Below the pieces are notes generated by a model. That model did not search any database. It saw only the letters and a program-made list of their open reading frames with translations, and was not told the DNA's origin. From positions 1-35,323 of IMG/VR virus record IMGVR_UViG_3300048026_000025: a stretch of 35,323 nucleotides of DNA. One strand, 5' to 3'. Source of the DNA: a virus. Of this stretch, positions 15,269-25,642 are shown piece after piece. The first letter of the stretch is position 1; every line of letters begins with the position of its first letter. Made by a program: the position numbers and the translations under genes.

Positions 15269-18200
15269 ATGGCAATGTTTAAAGCATTTAAGCCTAGTGG
15301 CATGGAGAAGATAGCACGTTCTATGGGCTATCAAGGTAATATGCAAGGGTTTCAAGATTACTTGGCTACTAACCCTGCTCAACAGCAACAGATGGAGTTG
15401 TACACCAACAAAGCTATGCAGATGGCTAAAGGTGGGTATGCAAAAAATAAAAAAGTAAAGTACTTTAAAGATGGCGGCGATGTAACTGATGCAGCAAAGC
15501 ATTATTTTGTGCAAAGTCCAAGAGAACCTGACGAGATGACAAAAATACTTGTTGGCTCTAGGCAAGACACTGCTGAAGCTAGAAGTAGAACAGGGTACAG
15601 TGAAGAAACTGCCCTTGCTTTTAGCCAGTTAAAACCTTACGAAGTTCGTGTAGCTGAATATGAGGCACAGAAAAAACAAGAGCAAGAAGATTTACTTGCC
15701 CAACAACAAAAAGACTATGATGCTGCTATGCAACGTAGAAAGGAAGAAGAAGAGCGTCAAAAACAAATAAACGATCCATCTAAAATGGTTGCAAAAGGTA
15801 TTTATAAAGAAAACCCTAGACCTGATATTATAAGAATGAACCCCGCTGTAGAAGCACCAGATGGTTTTCAGTATGCTTATAATGAAACTGGTGAGCGTAT
15901 CACTGTGCCTATTGATTTTGGCGGTTGGACTAGTATTTCGGATTCAAATCGACAGCAACAAACACCTGCTATAACACCTGAACAACAACAACAATACTCA
16001 CAACAAGTTGCTGCTCAGATGCAAAATAGGATGGATGGTAGGTACGTGCCTGATGGGCCGCAAAATCTAATCGTTGGCAACCCTCCCGCAATAATTCCAA
16101 ATGACCCGCTTAATCCAGAGTTGGACGGTAGGTACGTGCCTGATGGGCGGCAAAATCTCATCGTTGGCCACCTGCCCGCAACAATTCCAAATGACCCGCT
16201 TAATCCAGAGCCTGCTACATACAAACCATCACTGCCACCTATTTATCAAGCACCCTACTTATCAGGTACACAGTTTACACCTACTGGTCAGTACGTACAA
16301 GACCCTAATACTGGGCAGCCTGTAGCACAAGCATATACGCCCCTTAATCAAGGCTATGGTGCTGCAGCATCTAACTTTTATCAGCAAGTACAGGGTGGTT
16401 ATGGTACACCTTATGAAATACAGAACACTACATTAACACAGAATAAAGGTGGCTATGTTGAACCACAGAAGTTTGCTGTAGGTGGTACTGTTACAAATCC
16501 ATCAGGTACACAAGCTGGTACACCTGTATACACAGGCGCAAGTCCAACAGAATATGCCACAACACCCGCAACTTATTATCAAGTTGGAGATGACATCCCG
16601 GAAGGTAAAAAAGCTGGCGATGAAAAAACACCAGAAGTAAAAAATGCTGTTCCGGGTGTAGCACAGTTTGGTGTAGAGCAAATGTATAACCCTGCTCTTC
16701 CTGTTGGTGGTGTTACTATTGCCGCACAAACACAAACAGACCCAAGACAGGATATTGCTACAGGTACAGGTGAATTAACAGGTCAGGTATCAGTTCCTAC
16801 AGCTACAGCTACTACTGCGCAGGCACAAGGAATAACACCTACAGATGCTAACGTGATGCAGGCTGCACAAGCTGCACCGGGTGTAGACAGCGCAATGAAC
16901 GCTACACAAGCTGCACAGGCTAATCCTCAAGACCCTCGTGCGCAGATTACTGCAGCACAACAAACTGCCTCATCAGTGGGTAATTTACAGGCTGCACAAG
17001 GTAATGCTTCACTTATTAACAATCCTGTACAACGTCAGATACAATCAGGTGAGTTGATATCAGGTGTAGCTGACGCACAGGTAGCTTCACAGTTTACTGA
17101 GCAAATTCAAGCTGCACAAGCTACGCCTTCACAGCAAGCTACTGTACAGGGGCAACTGAGCAACCTGATGCAACAGTTTCAAGGTGGTAACACACCAGCT
17201 TGGGCTGCAGGTGCTATGCGGAGTGTTACTTCCGCTATGGCAGCTAGGGGTTTAAGTGCATCTAGTCTTGCAGGACAGGCAATGGTGCAGGCTGCTATGG
17301 AAAGTGCATTGCCTATTGCACAGGCCGATGCTCAAACACAAGCACAGTTTGAAGGTCAGAACTTATCTAACAGACAGCAACGTGCTATGCTTGCTGCACA
17401 ACAACGTGCGCAGTTTATGGGTCAGGAGTTTGACCAAGCGTTCCAGTCACGTGTACAAAACTCTGCACGTATTGGTGACATAGCTAACATGAACTTCACT
17501 GCGGAACAGCAGGTACAGCTAGAGAACTCACGTGCAGTAAATACAATGAACCTGAACAATCTGTCTAACAGACAGGCAATGGTCATGGCTGAAGCTGCTG
17601 CACTGACACAGCTAGATACAGCTAATCTAAGTAATCGCCAACAGTCTGCAGTGCAGAACGCACAAAACTTTTTGTCTGTTGACATGGCTAACTTGTCTAA
17701 CATTCAGCAGACCGAACTGTTTAAAGCACAGCAGCGTGTACAGTCTTTGTTTACAGATCAAGCTGCTACTAATGCTGCTGCCCAGTTTAATGCAACCAGT
17801 CAAAATCAGGTTGACCAATTCTTTGCGAGTTTAGGTTCACAAGTATCGCAATTTAATGCCACACAGCAAAATGCACAAGCACAGTTTAATGCAGGTCAAA
17901 CTAATACCGTTAATCGTTTTAATGCTGAACTGAATAATCAACGTGATCAGTTTAATGCACAGAACCAGCTTGTGATTGCACAGTCAAATGCACAATGGCG
18001 TAGGCAGATTGCTACTGCAGATACTGCAGCAGTTAATCGTGCTAATGAATTAAATGCTAATGCTGTTCTTGATATTAGTAAAACTGCTTACGATAATCTT
18101 TGGCAGTACTATGCTGATAGCATGGAATGGGCATGGGAATCTTCTGATAATGAATTAGATCGACAAATTCAATTATCTGTAGCAAAATTACAAGCAGACA

Positions 18201-18316
18201 GTAATGCTAATCTGGAAAACATTAGAAAAGATTATGAATCAAGTAAATCACTTGGTTCGTTTGTGACAGATGTTCTTAGTCTTGGTGTTAAAACGGGCTG
18301 GTCATTCGGTTTTTAA
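15269..18316 (+). CDS. Large Gln-rich probable internal virion protein
   Basis: 1015 aa. The N-terminal 60 residues include KGGYAKNKKVKYFKDGGDV; residues about 100-170 are a Glu/Gln/Lys coiled coil (EAQKKQEQEDLLAQQQKDYD); residues about 200-450 are Pro/Gln/Gly/Tyr-rich and hold a 30-residue tandem duplication. The last 500 residues are very rich in Ala, Gln and Asn with repeated helical units containing NLSNRQQ and QFNA. The end (DYESSKSLGSFVTDVLSLGV) is a style I know from marine phage virion proteins. Position after the fibre and size suggest an internal or ejected protein, analogous in place to T7 gp14-16. No enzyme domain seen. Confidence 0.65.
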   Translation: MAMFKAFKPSGMEKIARSMGYQGNMQGFQDYLATNPAQQQQMELYTNKAMQMAKGGYAKNKKVKYFKDGGDVTDAAKHYFVQSPREPDEMTKILVGSRQDTAEARSRTGYSEETALAFSQLKPYEVRVAEYEAQKKQEQEDLLAQQQKDYDAAMQRRKEEEERQKQINDPSKMVAKGIYKENPRPDIIRMNPAVEAPDGFQYAYNETGERITVPIDFGGWTSISDSNRQQQTPAITPEQQQQYSQQVAAQMQNRMDGRYVPDGPQNLIVGNPPAIIPNDPLNPELDGRYVPDGRQNLIVGHLPATIPNDPLNPEPATYKPSLPPIYQAPYLSGTQFTPTGQYVQDPNTGQPVAQAYTPLNQGYGAAASNFYQQVQGGYGTPYEIQNTTLTQNKGGYVEPQKFAVGGTVTNPSGTQAGTPVYTGASPTEYATTPATYYQVGDDIPEGKKAGDEKTPEVKNAVPGVAQFGVEQMYNPALPVGGVTIAAQTQTDPRQDIATGTGELTGQVSVPTATATTAQAQGITPTDANVMQAAQAAPGVDSAMNATQAAQANPQDPRAQITAAQQTASSVGNLQAAQGNASLINNPVQRQIQSGELISGVADAQVASQFTEQIQAAQATPSQQATVQGQLSNLMQQFQGGNTPAWAAGAMRSVTSAMAARGLSASSLAGQAMVQAAMESALPIAQADAQTQAQFEGQNLSNRQQRAMLAAQQRAQFMGQEFDQAFQSRVQNSARIGDIANMNFTAEQQVQLENSRAVNTMNLNNLSNRQAMVMAEAAALTQLDTANLSNRQQSAVQNAQNFLSVDMANLSNIQQTELFKAQQRVQSLFTDQAATNAAAQFNATSQNQVDQFFASLGSQVSQFNATQQNAQAQFNAGQTNTVNRFNAELNNQRDQFNAQNQLVIAQSNAQWRRQIATADTAAVNRANELNANAVLDISKTAYDNLWQYYADSMEWAWESSDNELDRQIQLSVAKLQADSNANLENIRKDYESSKSLGSFVTDVLSLGVKTGWSFGF
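16034..16210 (+). repeat. 90-base tandem duplication in internal virion gene
   Basis: Copy 1 at 16034-16120 and copy 2 at 16124-16210, period 90 bases, differing at 7 of 87 aligned positions. Each copy encodes DGRYVPDG, NLIVG and IPNDPLNPE. Five of the seven differences change the amino acid (P/R, N/H, P/L by two changes, I/T). Confidence 0.95.
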
Positions 18317-18331
18317 AGGTTTATTTGGATA

Positions 18332-18532
18332 ATGGATACAAATTTAATTAAAAACGCGATACGAAATGTAAAAACAAGTATTGCTATGGAAGAAAAAAAT
18401 AAGATTCCTGCTTTGCCTACAAAAACAGGCTTGCTTTCTCGTGGTAAAAATGATAAAATGTCAGATGTACCACAAGAACATGATTCTGTTCGTTTTGCTA
18501 AAATGATTAGAGGTAAGTTTAATAATGCTTGA
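18332..18532 (+). CDS. Small basic protein, unknown
   Basis: 66 aa, basic, helical N-terminus (DTNLIKNAIRNVKTSIAMEE), no recognised family. It starts 15 bases after the large Gln-rich gene with only a weak ribosome site, and its end overlaps the next start by 8 bases, which supports it as a real operon member. Probably a minor internal virion or accessory protein. Confidence 0.6.
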   Translation: MDTNLIKNAIRNVKTSIAMEEKNKIPALPTKTGLLSRGKNDKMSDVPQEHDSVRFAKMIRGKFNNA

Positions 18533-19043
18533 ACGTGATGAAAATCCTATAGTAGATGCACCTATTCCGGGTCAGTCTTTAACTGCACCATTAGGTGACA
18601 GACCTTGGCAAAGGCCACCTCGTTTTTCAAAACCTGCTGAAGCACTTACGTTTTACATTGAACGTATTACAGATCCTCGTGCTGCAAATCAAATGTTTGA
18701 CATACTTGAAATGGGCGTTCCCATAGCCTCTCTTGTAGACACAATGCAGCTAGGTGGCGTAATGGAAGGTTTGCATAGTGTAGATGTAGGTGTTATTATT
18801 TCACCTGCTATTACCGAAGCAATTGAAGGAATGGCAAAGCAAGCTGAAGTCGAGTATACAGTATTTGGTAAAGACCCTAATGAAGATGTACCTAACGATA
18901 GTCAGATTTCTTTGGCAATGAGGTCTTTAGCTAAAGAAAAAGTAGAAGATTTTAACGTGGAAGATGTAGTACCAAAAGATACAGAAATAGAAACACAAGA
19001 ACCAAAGGGCTTGATGGCAAGGAGAAATTCAAATGGCATTTAG
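18525..19043 (+). CDS. Conserved virion-module protein, unknown
   Basis: 172 aa. Opening segment APIPGQSLTAPLGDRPWQRP followed by PPRFSKPAEALTFYIERI, then two hydrophobic helices (MGVPIASLVDTMQLGGVMEG; VDVGVIISPAITEAIEGMA) and an acidic tail. The PGQSLTxPLGxxPWxxPP opening is one I recognise from marine tailed-phage structural clusters, with no known activity. It overlaps neighbours on both sides (8 and 11 bases), consistent with coupled translation in the internal-protein cluster. Confidence 0.65.
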   Translation: MLERDENPIVDAPIPGQSLTAPLGDRPWQRPPRFSKPAEALTFYIERITDPRAANQMFDILEMGVPIASLVDTMQLGGVMEGLHSVDVGVIISPAITEAIEGMAKQAEVEYTVFGKDPNEDVPNDSQISLAMRSLAKEKVEDFNVEDVVPKDTEIETQEPKGLMARRNSNGI

Positions 19044-20232
19044 TGTTCAGGGATTTTCAGCAGGCGTAGCAGAACGTGGTTCTGAATTAATACAAAAAGA
19101 GATTAAACAGGCAGAAGATTTAGTAGATAACTCTATCAAAATGTGGACTGAGATGGGTCTGCCTGTGTTTCGTGCTAGAAAAAAACAACGCCGTGAGTTA
19201 GAGCAAGTTGCTGACTTTTTATCTGGTAAAGGTTTTACTAACGATCAAATATACGAAACAATGCGGCAAGGAAAACATCAGGCTGTAGTAGAACACGTTA
19301 CAGCAATGGAAAAAGCGCAACAACCTTACAGTGCTGCTGATATAGTTACTTTTGCAGATGCTAATTATAAAGATACTGGTATGACTATGGACCAAGTACT
19401 GGATGGTGTAATGGGCAAAGTTTCAGCGGGAATGAGCCTTACAGATGCAATTGCAGACTCCACAGGTAAGGACATTGGCGGTATTCAAAATGCTATAATG
19501 AAAAGACGTGCCGGAGCAGTTAAGACAGCTTTCGGTATTGATCCAACTGAGTTTAGGTCTTTGGCAAGAGAAGACTTTGAATATGCTGATAAACTAGGTG
19601 GTACAATTACACTTAAAGACCCTGTTGCAGCGGCTAAAGCAGCTAAAGCGATGGAAGGCAAAACAACGGGTATGACTAGCGTAGAAACAACTAGAGACGC
19701 TATGTTTGATTTTGGTGCTGATTTAGTTGGCGGTAAAGAGCAAGTAACGTCTTCTGGTATTATATATTCTTTTGAACAGCCGGGAAGACGGGTAGAACTA
19801 AATCAAAAAATAGCCAGTTTAGTTTCGGCTAAAGAAAAAGAAGTTGGTAGAAGTACATTTAATGCTGCAGACAGAACTGACATTCAAACTAAATTATATG
19901 ATTGGGCAGTGGCTAATGAGTACTACACACCACCTGCACAACAGGCAGAAGCCGAAGTTACTGCCGCAGCTAGTGCTTTAGACACTATTAAAGCTGGCAT
20001 GAGAACTAATACATCATGGTTAGAAAGAGGAGCAGAACGACAAGAACTTGTTCAAAAGTTAGCTACTGCGTTAGTTGAAGCAGGTCTTGCTACAGATGAC
20101 ACTGCATTATCGGAAGCATTTACTATTGTATTCGCTACAGAAAAAGAAATTAAAGAAGCGCAAGCAGCAGCGGCTGCAGCAAACACAGGGAGTAACCAAG
20201 GTTCAAATTCTGACTTTGAAGGGGGAGCGTAA
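19033..20232 (+). CDS. Probable internal virion protein, helical
   Basis: 399 aa, mainly helical. N-terminal coiled coil (ELIQKEIKQAEDLVDNSIKM), a basic patch (RARKKQRRELEQ), and an Ala/Ser/Gly-rich C-terminal tail. AAGGAG (19019-19024) precedes the ATG at 19033. No catalytic motif recognised. It lies between other presumed internal proteins, which is the basis for the call. Confidence 0.6.
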   Translation: MAFSVQGFSAGVAERGSELIQKEIKQAEDLVDNSIKMWTEMGLPVFRARKKQRRELEQVADFLSGKGFTNDQIYETMRQGKHQAVVEHVTAMEKAQQPYSAADIVTFADANYKDTGMTMDQVLDGVMGKVSAGMSLTDAIADSTGKDIGGIQNAIMKRRAGAVKTAFGIDPTEFRSLAREDFEYADKLGGTITLKDPVAAAKAAKAMEGKTTGMTSVETTRDAMFDFGADLVGGKEQVTSSGIIYSFEQPGRRVELNQKIASLVSAKEKEVGRSTFNAADRTDIQTKLYDWAVANEYYTPPAQQAEAEVTAAASALDTIKAGMRTNTSWLERGAERQELVQKLATALVEAGLATDDTALSEAFTIVFATEKEIKEAQAAAAAANTGSNQGSNSDFEGGA

Positions 20233-20234
20233 TT

Positions 20235-23200
20235 GTGTTTCGCGAATATAACAAAAAAGATGAACTGACTAAAGAAGAACTTTTAGCAGACAAAGATTTT
20301 ATAAATGATGCGTCTGCGTTTTTAAATGAGCGTGGAGGTATCAAAAAATCTATGTCTCCAGAAGAAACATACGATGCTTTTATGGAGCATATGCGTTTTC
20401 ATAATGTAAATGAAGTAACTACTATTCGTGATCTTGAGTACGCACAAAATGCTAACTTAGAAGGTAAGTTACGTTTTGGTAACTTAATTGATGCATATGA
20501 TAAACTAGACGGTGAAGTGTCTTTGACTTCTGCACTTGATTATGCAGAGGGCATTGCTACTGCACCGTCTACTTATTTGGGGCTTATTTCTGCAGGAACA
20601 GGTAAAGCTGCAGCAGTAGCTGGAACACAAGCTGCTAAGATTGGTGTTCGTAAAATATTAAGCGAGGCACTTAAAGGCTCTGCTAAAGCAGCAGCCGTAG
20701 AAGGTTCTATTGGTTTTGGTCAGGGTTTAGCACAAGAAGGTGTGCGTGTCGAAACAGGTATGATGCCAGAAATGACAGGCGATTTGGCTATGCAAACAGG
20801 ATTGCTTTCTGCCGCTGGTGCTGGGATTATTAACTTTCCTGTAGCAGCTATGCAAAGTAAACGTGCTAGTCGTGCTAATGAGTTATACGAATCAGCACAA
20901 TTAAATCAAGCAAAGAAAGCTACACAAGCATCTGAAAAGTCTAAAGAAGTTTTAAAGGCTGCACCCAAAGCTGAAGCAAATAAAATTAAAGCTGAACTCA
21001 AAGCCCTTGATGCTGATAAGGTCAAAAAGGGTAGGCAAATAAAACAACAATCTTCTACATCCGAAACACTAGAGGCAAGCATACCACCTGAGACAATTGA
21101 GAACATTGCCGCTGCAGGTCTTCGTGTACGAGAATTGTTGAAGATGAAAAAAGGTGAGCGTATTACCAGTGTCATGCAGCGTATGTTATCTGATAATAAA
21201 CTACCAGATGCAGACATACAAAAAATACTAGATGAACATAATCTTACATATGATGAATTTTCTCTTATGTATCTAGCTGAAGTATCTGATGCTGGTAGGG
21301 TGCTTGGCGCACAAGGTAGACTGTCACGGGCACTAACACCACAAGCCAGAAGAGCCAAGAAAAATCAAGTAGATGATATGATGGACTCCCTTGATAAACT
21401 TAATAAGGGTGGTAAATCTTCTATTGATTCTACTACAGCTAAACAGTTAGCTGAAAACAGAAGTGAGATAGGTGGATTTTTTAAAGACCTTGATCGCGCT
21501 AGACTTGGTATTATGACATCTCAGCCAGCTACGACAATGCGTAATAATCTTAACGCTGGTTTTCGTATAGCTGTAGATATGTCAACCAGAGCATTTGACA
21601 ATGCGCTTAATCTGCGTAATCCTTTTGATGGCACACTCGACATTGTTAACTATACACTAAACCCATACGAAGCGCAGGTAATCAAGAAAATGTTTACTGA
21701 ATCGTTTCCTGTTGAGGCAGGTAGATTGTTCCGTGAAGCTGCAGACCTAGAAGCACGTTCAGGTTCAGAGGGTGCGTTAGCTACGCTAGGCCGTAAAGTA
21801 AACGTACTTAATACTATGTCAGACAATCTGTGGAAAAAAAGTGTTCTGTCAGCTTCTTTAAAACGCCGAATATCTGATGCTGGCGTTGAGATGACAGAGG
21901 AATCTAGAAATATTTTATTGCGTAATAAGTTGCTACGCCAAATGGACGAAGCCTCTGCAGATCAGGTATTAAAAACTGCAAAAGGCGATGACCTACAAAA
22001 ACTGTATGGTGAATATGGGCTACTCAAAAAGAATATGGACTTGTATGATTTTATTGAGACAGGCCAGCTAAAAAAACTTCCGCAAGATATTCTTAAAGAT
22101 TCAATTGAAGATGCTTATAGTTTTGTTTACCAAACAAGCATGAAGGGTGATAACTTTTTTGGTAAAATAGCTAAAGGTACAATTAAAGCACATCAAGACT
22201 TCCCCATGATTGTGTCAGCATTTATGCCTTTTCCTCGTTACATAGCAAATCAAATGAAGTTTGTCTACGAACACGCACCACTTATTGGTCTTATGCCTCT
22301 GGATAGACTAGGCTCAAAGGCACCTGCTCGTACATTTAAAGAGTATATGCAGGAAAAGCTACCTAAACAAATGACAGGTGCTTTGATGATGACCACTGCC
22401 TATAATTGGAGAGCAAAGCAGGGTGATACAGAATACTGGTATGAGTTTAAAGACAACAACGGCAATGTTATTGATGGACGTGCAGTGTATGGTCCATTTG
22501 CACCGTTTATGCTTGCTGCTGATTTGATATATCGCCATCAACGTGGTACTATGCCTACATCAATTAGTTCTTATGCTAGAGATACATTGCAAGCATTACT
22601 AGGTTCTACTTTCCGGGCAGGTTTAGGTCTTTACACGCTAGATAAACTGTATACAGATATAGAGAGTGGAGCAGGTCAAAAAGTGATAGCTGAAACATTA
22701 GCTAATGTTATCAATACCTTTACCATACCTGCATCTGCTGCACGTGATCTATACGCACAGTTTGATAAGGATGCAAGGGGAATACCTGAAACTCGTACAG
22801 GCTCTATGAACTTTTATGATATACTCTATCAACGTGCTACACGCTCATTGCCTAAAAACTTTGCATCAGACGCAGAAGAAGATGGCTTCTTAGGCTTTGG
22901 GGATGCGGCAGAACGTGCAACGTCACCTTTCCAGACAGGTGAGTTAATGCAGATTAACCCTCTTGAAAAACAGATATTTGGTTTCAGTAAGCGTCCTGCA
23001 AAGAACTCCTTGCAGAATGAAATGGGCAGACTAAATATGCAGCCTTATGACTTGTATAAACGTGATCCAAATGAAAAACGTGATTTGTATATAAGGCAAG
23101 AACTGTCAAAAGAAGATGGGCCGCTTAACTTAAACGATAGAATGTCTCGCATTATTGCAAGTGATGCATACCAGCGATTTGGTGACGATGCAGATGGGCT

Positions 23201-23516
23201 TAGTATTAAACGAGATGTATTCGATACTGAAGTTAAACGCATCATCCAAGAAGCACGAAATATAGCAGACGCAAAAATAGAAAAAGATGCGTTTGACGTA
23301 AATGCAAAGTATACAGAGTCAGATCAAGTTGCGTGGATGCGCATGAATAAGCTACTTAAAGGGCGTATTGATGCTGAATATCGCAAGGTCTTTGGTGGCG
23401 AATCTGTATCAGCAGATAGAGATAAGACAGTAACAATAGACAACAAAGAAATTAATGTATTGAGATGGGCATTGTCTCGCGCATCACAAGTAAGAGGTAA
23501 AGGTGGTGGGTTGTAA
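20235..23516 (+). CDS. Giant probable ejected internal virion protein
   Basis: 1093 aa; GTG start at 20235 preceded by GGGGGAG (20221-20226). Residues 104-206 contain Gly/Ala-rich hydrophobic helices (STYLGLISAGTGKAAAVAG; MQTGLLSAAGAGIINFPVAA) that could insert in membranes. Residues 210-290 are a charged coiled coil; the rest is a long helical protein with a second hydrophobic region near MIVSAFMPFPRYIANQMKF. Such very large, helical, multi-domain proteins late in podovirus virion blocks are usually internal core proteins ejected into the cell with the DNA. I see no lytic transglycosylase or RNA polymerase motif. Confidence 0.7.
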   Translation: MFREYNKKDELTKEELLADKDFINDASAFLNERGGIKKSMSPEETYDAFMEHMRFHNVNEVTTIRDLEYAQNANLEGKLRFGNLIDAYDKLDGEVSLTSALDYAEGIATAPSTYLGLISAGTGKAAAVAGTQAAKIGVRKILSEALKGSAKAAAVEGSIGFGQGLAQEGVRVETGMMPEMTGDLAMQTGLLSAAGAGIINFPVAAMQSKRASRANELYESAQLNQAKKATQASEKSKEVLKAAPKAEANKIKAELKALDADKVKKGRQIKQQSSTSETLEASIPPETIENIAAAGLRVRELLKMKKGERITSVMQRMLSDNKLPDADIQKILDEHNLTYDEFSLMYLAEVSDAGRVLGAQGRLSRALTPQARRAKKNQVDDMMDSLDKLNKGGKSSIDSTTAKQLAENRSEIGGFFKDLDRARLGIMTSQPATTMRNNLNAGFRIAVDMSTRAFDNALNLRNPFDGTLDIVNYTLNPYEAQVIKKMFTESFPVEAGRLFREAADLEARSGSEGALATLGRKVNVLNTMSDNLWKKSVLSASLKRRISDAGVEMTEESRNILLRNKLLRQMDEASADQVLKTAKGDDLQKLYGEYGLLKKNMDLYDFIETGQLKKLPQDILKDSIEDAYSFVYQTSMKGDNFFGKIAKGTIKAHQDFPMIVSAFMPFPRYIANQMKFVYEHAPLIGLMPLDRLGSKAPARTFKEYMQEKLPKQMTGALMMTTAYNWRAKQGDTEYWYEFKDNNGNVIDGRAVYGPFAPFMLAADLIYRHQRGTMPTSISSYARDTLQALLGSTFRAGLGLYTLDKLYTDIESGAGQKVIAETLANVINTFTIPASAARDLYAQFDKDARGIPETRTGSMNFYDILYQRATRSLPKNFASDAEEDGFLGFGDAAERATSPFQTGELMQINPLEKQIFGFSKRPAKNSLQNEMGRLNMQPYDLYKRDPNEKRDLYIRQELSKEDGPLNLNDRMSRIIASDAYQRFGDDADGLSIKRDVFDTEVKRIIQEARNIADAKIEKDAFDVNAKYTESDQVAWMRMNKLLKGRIDAEYRKVFGGESVSADRDKTVTIDNKEINVLRWALSRASQVRGKGGGL

Positions 23517-25642
23517 TGAAACGCGGTGAATTGCAATTAGCAAATAGTCTAGCTAACTCTGACATAGACGATGATTTTGTGTCACCTGATGACATGGTTG
23601 ATCCGGGAACAGATTTTAACTATATGTCACGCAAGGAAACACCTGCACAAGCTGCGCTGCGTAAGGCTGAAGCGGGTAAGTTAGCTGGTGAACTGGGTAG
23701 CATGACTGCGGATATGACACCATTCGTAGGTGGGGCTAAAGCTGCCACTGAATTGCCTGATGATTTGTCGTATGCCAAAGCACTTGTAGCAGAAGGCTAC
23801 GATGAATCTGACATAAAGAAGATGGGGCTTGGTGGTGCTTACACTGCTCTGTCTATACTTGGTCTATTACCCGGTGTAAAGATTGGTACTGATGTAGTCA
23901 AGGCTGGTATCAAGTCTTCTGTAAAGGACAGTGTTAAGCCCTCTGTAAAAGATCAGATGGAGAACTTGATTACACCTAAACGTGCGGAGCAGCTAGAGGT
24001 TGCAAAGTCACTACCTGCAGATGAACGTAGACGCTACCTAAAAGAAGTTAATAGACCTACGCCTAAAGTATTTCACGGCGCAAGAAACATAAGTACTAAG
24101 GCAGATGATCCTTCCTCAAAGATGCAAATGGAAGAGTTTCAGTATAAATATATAAACAACACAAAGGTAACTGCAACAAACAACGAATTAACTTTTAAAG
24201 ATGTTTTTGGTGATAAAGAAGAAGTATCCTTAGAATCTATATTACGTAATGACAACAATTTTTTAGCAGTAGTTCCTGAAAACGTAGCGGGATATGCGGA
24301 AGATGTGCTACCCGCTATAGAACCATATGCATCGGATATTCGTTTTAGACCAAGAATTGTGGATACTAAATCTGCCACTAACGATGCTGGCTTTAATGTA
24401 GAGTACGATAAAAACTTCGTAGACCTTATAGATGATACTAATAGTGTAGTAGGAGAAGTGCCTTTAAGCAACGGTTCCGTGAATAGAGCAGATTTAGAAT
24501 CTGCATTAGAAAATATAAATAGAGCGACACACAAAGAAGTTGAAAATTTATATCAAGGATCAAAATTTGAAAGTAAAGGTGAGCAGTTAGAAAAAGAAGG
24601 CTTTGCTCCTTTTGTTGATGAAGGACCACTCTCCAGTGGAAGTAGGCGCACCAAATTTATGGGAGATGCATCTGGTTTTGGAAGCGGTCGAACTGGTCAG
24701 CATATGGAACTTAAAGGTATAAAAGCCTTGTCTACCTCGCGTGATCCTCTTGTGTCAATGAAAGATCAATTTGGAAATCGAGTACTTTCAAATTTAGTTT
24801 ACGCTGACTTACCTAAAGCTGAACAAAGGAACCTATCACCCAAAGAATACAGATTGCTAACAAGAAGATCGCGCACTGATGCAGAAGCAGATGCACTAAG
24901 AGATGAAATACTTGAAGGTGAAGGGATACCTTTATCTTTTCCTAAAAGCGCACACGATGAAGCAGAGGTAGCACTGACAAGACCTCAAGAACTTGATGTA
25001 AAAAGATTATCTAGGGATGACAAAAGACTAAACCCCAGCGAGAATCTTGAAAAACTACCCACTAAAGGCACGGGTAAACTACCTCTTGCTGAACGAGTAG
25101 CCGAAGGTCAAAGGCTTGTAAACAGACTGTTCTCTCAAGCTGAAAAGTTATATAAAATTAATCGACACGAGTACCGTAGTGATGCTACGTTTACTCAAGA
25201 CTATTACAGCACCCTTAGAAATATGTTTAAGGATGCTCAATCTCTAGGTAAGTACACTGAACAATACGGTGCTAGAGGTACATACGATTCATTTTTAGAG
25301 ACGGTTGCACAAAATTCTAGCTTCAAGGAATCACTTAGTAGAGCAGTACAACGTATGCCAGATGGTGAAAAGAAAAGAAACATGCAGGTGTTACATGAAG
25401 TTTTAGATACTATGGCATTTGCACCACAGTCTGCAACAAAAAGAGCAAGAAAAGCAACTAAAGGAATGAGTGACAAAGACCTGAACAAGCTTCTATTTGA
25501 CAGACCTACTATTAAAGGCACTCGCCAGCCAGCCTTAACTATAAAGGAATCACTAGAAGATTTAGGGTACAATGACTATAAGCGTATGGCATTTCTTATC
25601 ACGCAGAAACTAAACCGTGGTGGTCTAATGGCAAAAAAATAA
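23516..25642 (+). CDS. Internal virion protein with possible ADP-ribosyltransferase-like region
   Basis: 708 aa, start overlapping the previous stop (TAATG). Residues 60-140 have a hydrophobic helix pair (GGAYTALSILGLLPGVKIGT) like the preceding giant protein. Residues about 180-500 show a spaced motif set resembling ADP-ribosyltransferase-like domains of phage polyvalent proteins: KVFHGA (His187), ALSTSRD (Ser-Thr-Ser 406-408) and HDEAEVAL (Glu482-x-Glu484). Roughly 150 residues between the first and second motifs look like an insertion. The C-terminal 200 residues are helical. As the last virion gene, it would fit an effector delivered with the genome, but activity is inference from motifs only. 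Confidence 0.6.
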   Translation: MKRGELQLANSLANSDIDDDFVSPDDMVDPGTDFNYMSRKETPAQAALRKAEAGKLAGELGSMTADMTPFVGGAKAATELPDDLSYAKALVAEGYDESDIKKMGLGGAYTALSILGLLPGVKIGTDVVKAGIKSSVKDSVKPSVKDQMENLITPKRAEQLEVAKSLPADERRRYLKEVNRPTPKVFHGARNISTKADDPSSKMQMEEFQYKYINNTKVTATNNELTFKDVFGDKEEVSLESILRNDNNFLAVVPENVAGYAEDVLPAIEPYASDIRFRPRIVDTKSATNDAGFNVEYDKNFVDLIDDTNSVVGEVPLSNGSVNRADLESALENINRATHKEVENLYQGSKFESKGEQLEKEGFAPFVDEGPLSSGSRRTKFMGDASGFGSGRTGQHMELKGIKALSTSRDPLVSMKDQFGNRVLSNLVYADLPKAEQRNLSPKEYRLLTRRSRTDAEADALRDEILEGEGIPLSFPKSAHDEAEVALTRPQELDVKRLSRDDKRLNPSENLEKLPTKGTGKLPLAERVAEGQRLVNRLFSQAEKLYKINRHEYRSDATFTQDYYSTLRNMFKDAQSLGKYTEQYGARGTYDSFLETVAQNSSFKESLSRAVQRMPDGEKKRNMQVLHEVLDTMAFAPQSATKRARKATKGMSDKDLNKLLFDRPTIKGTRQPALTIKESLEDLGYNDYKRMAFLITQKLNRGGLMAKK
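24053..25015 (+). other. Possible ADP-ribosyltransferase-like region
   Basis: Encodes residues 180-500 of the 708-aa protein. The three motifs in order (FHGA; STS; ExE) are those expected of ARTs, but the first is far from the second and the NAD-site arginine or tyrosine cannot be placed by eye. Confidence 0.4.
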
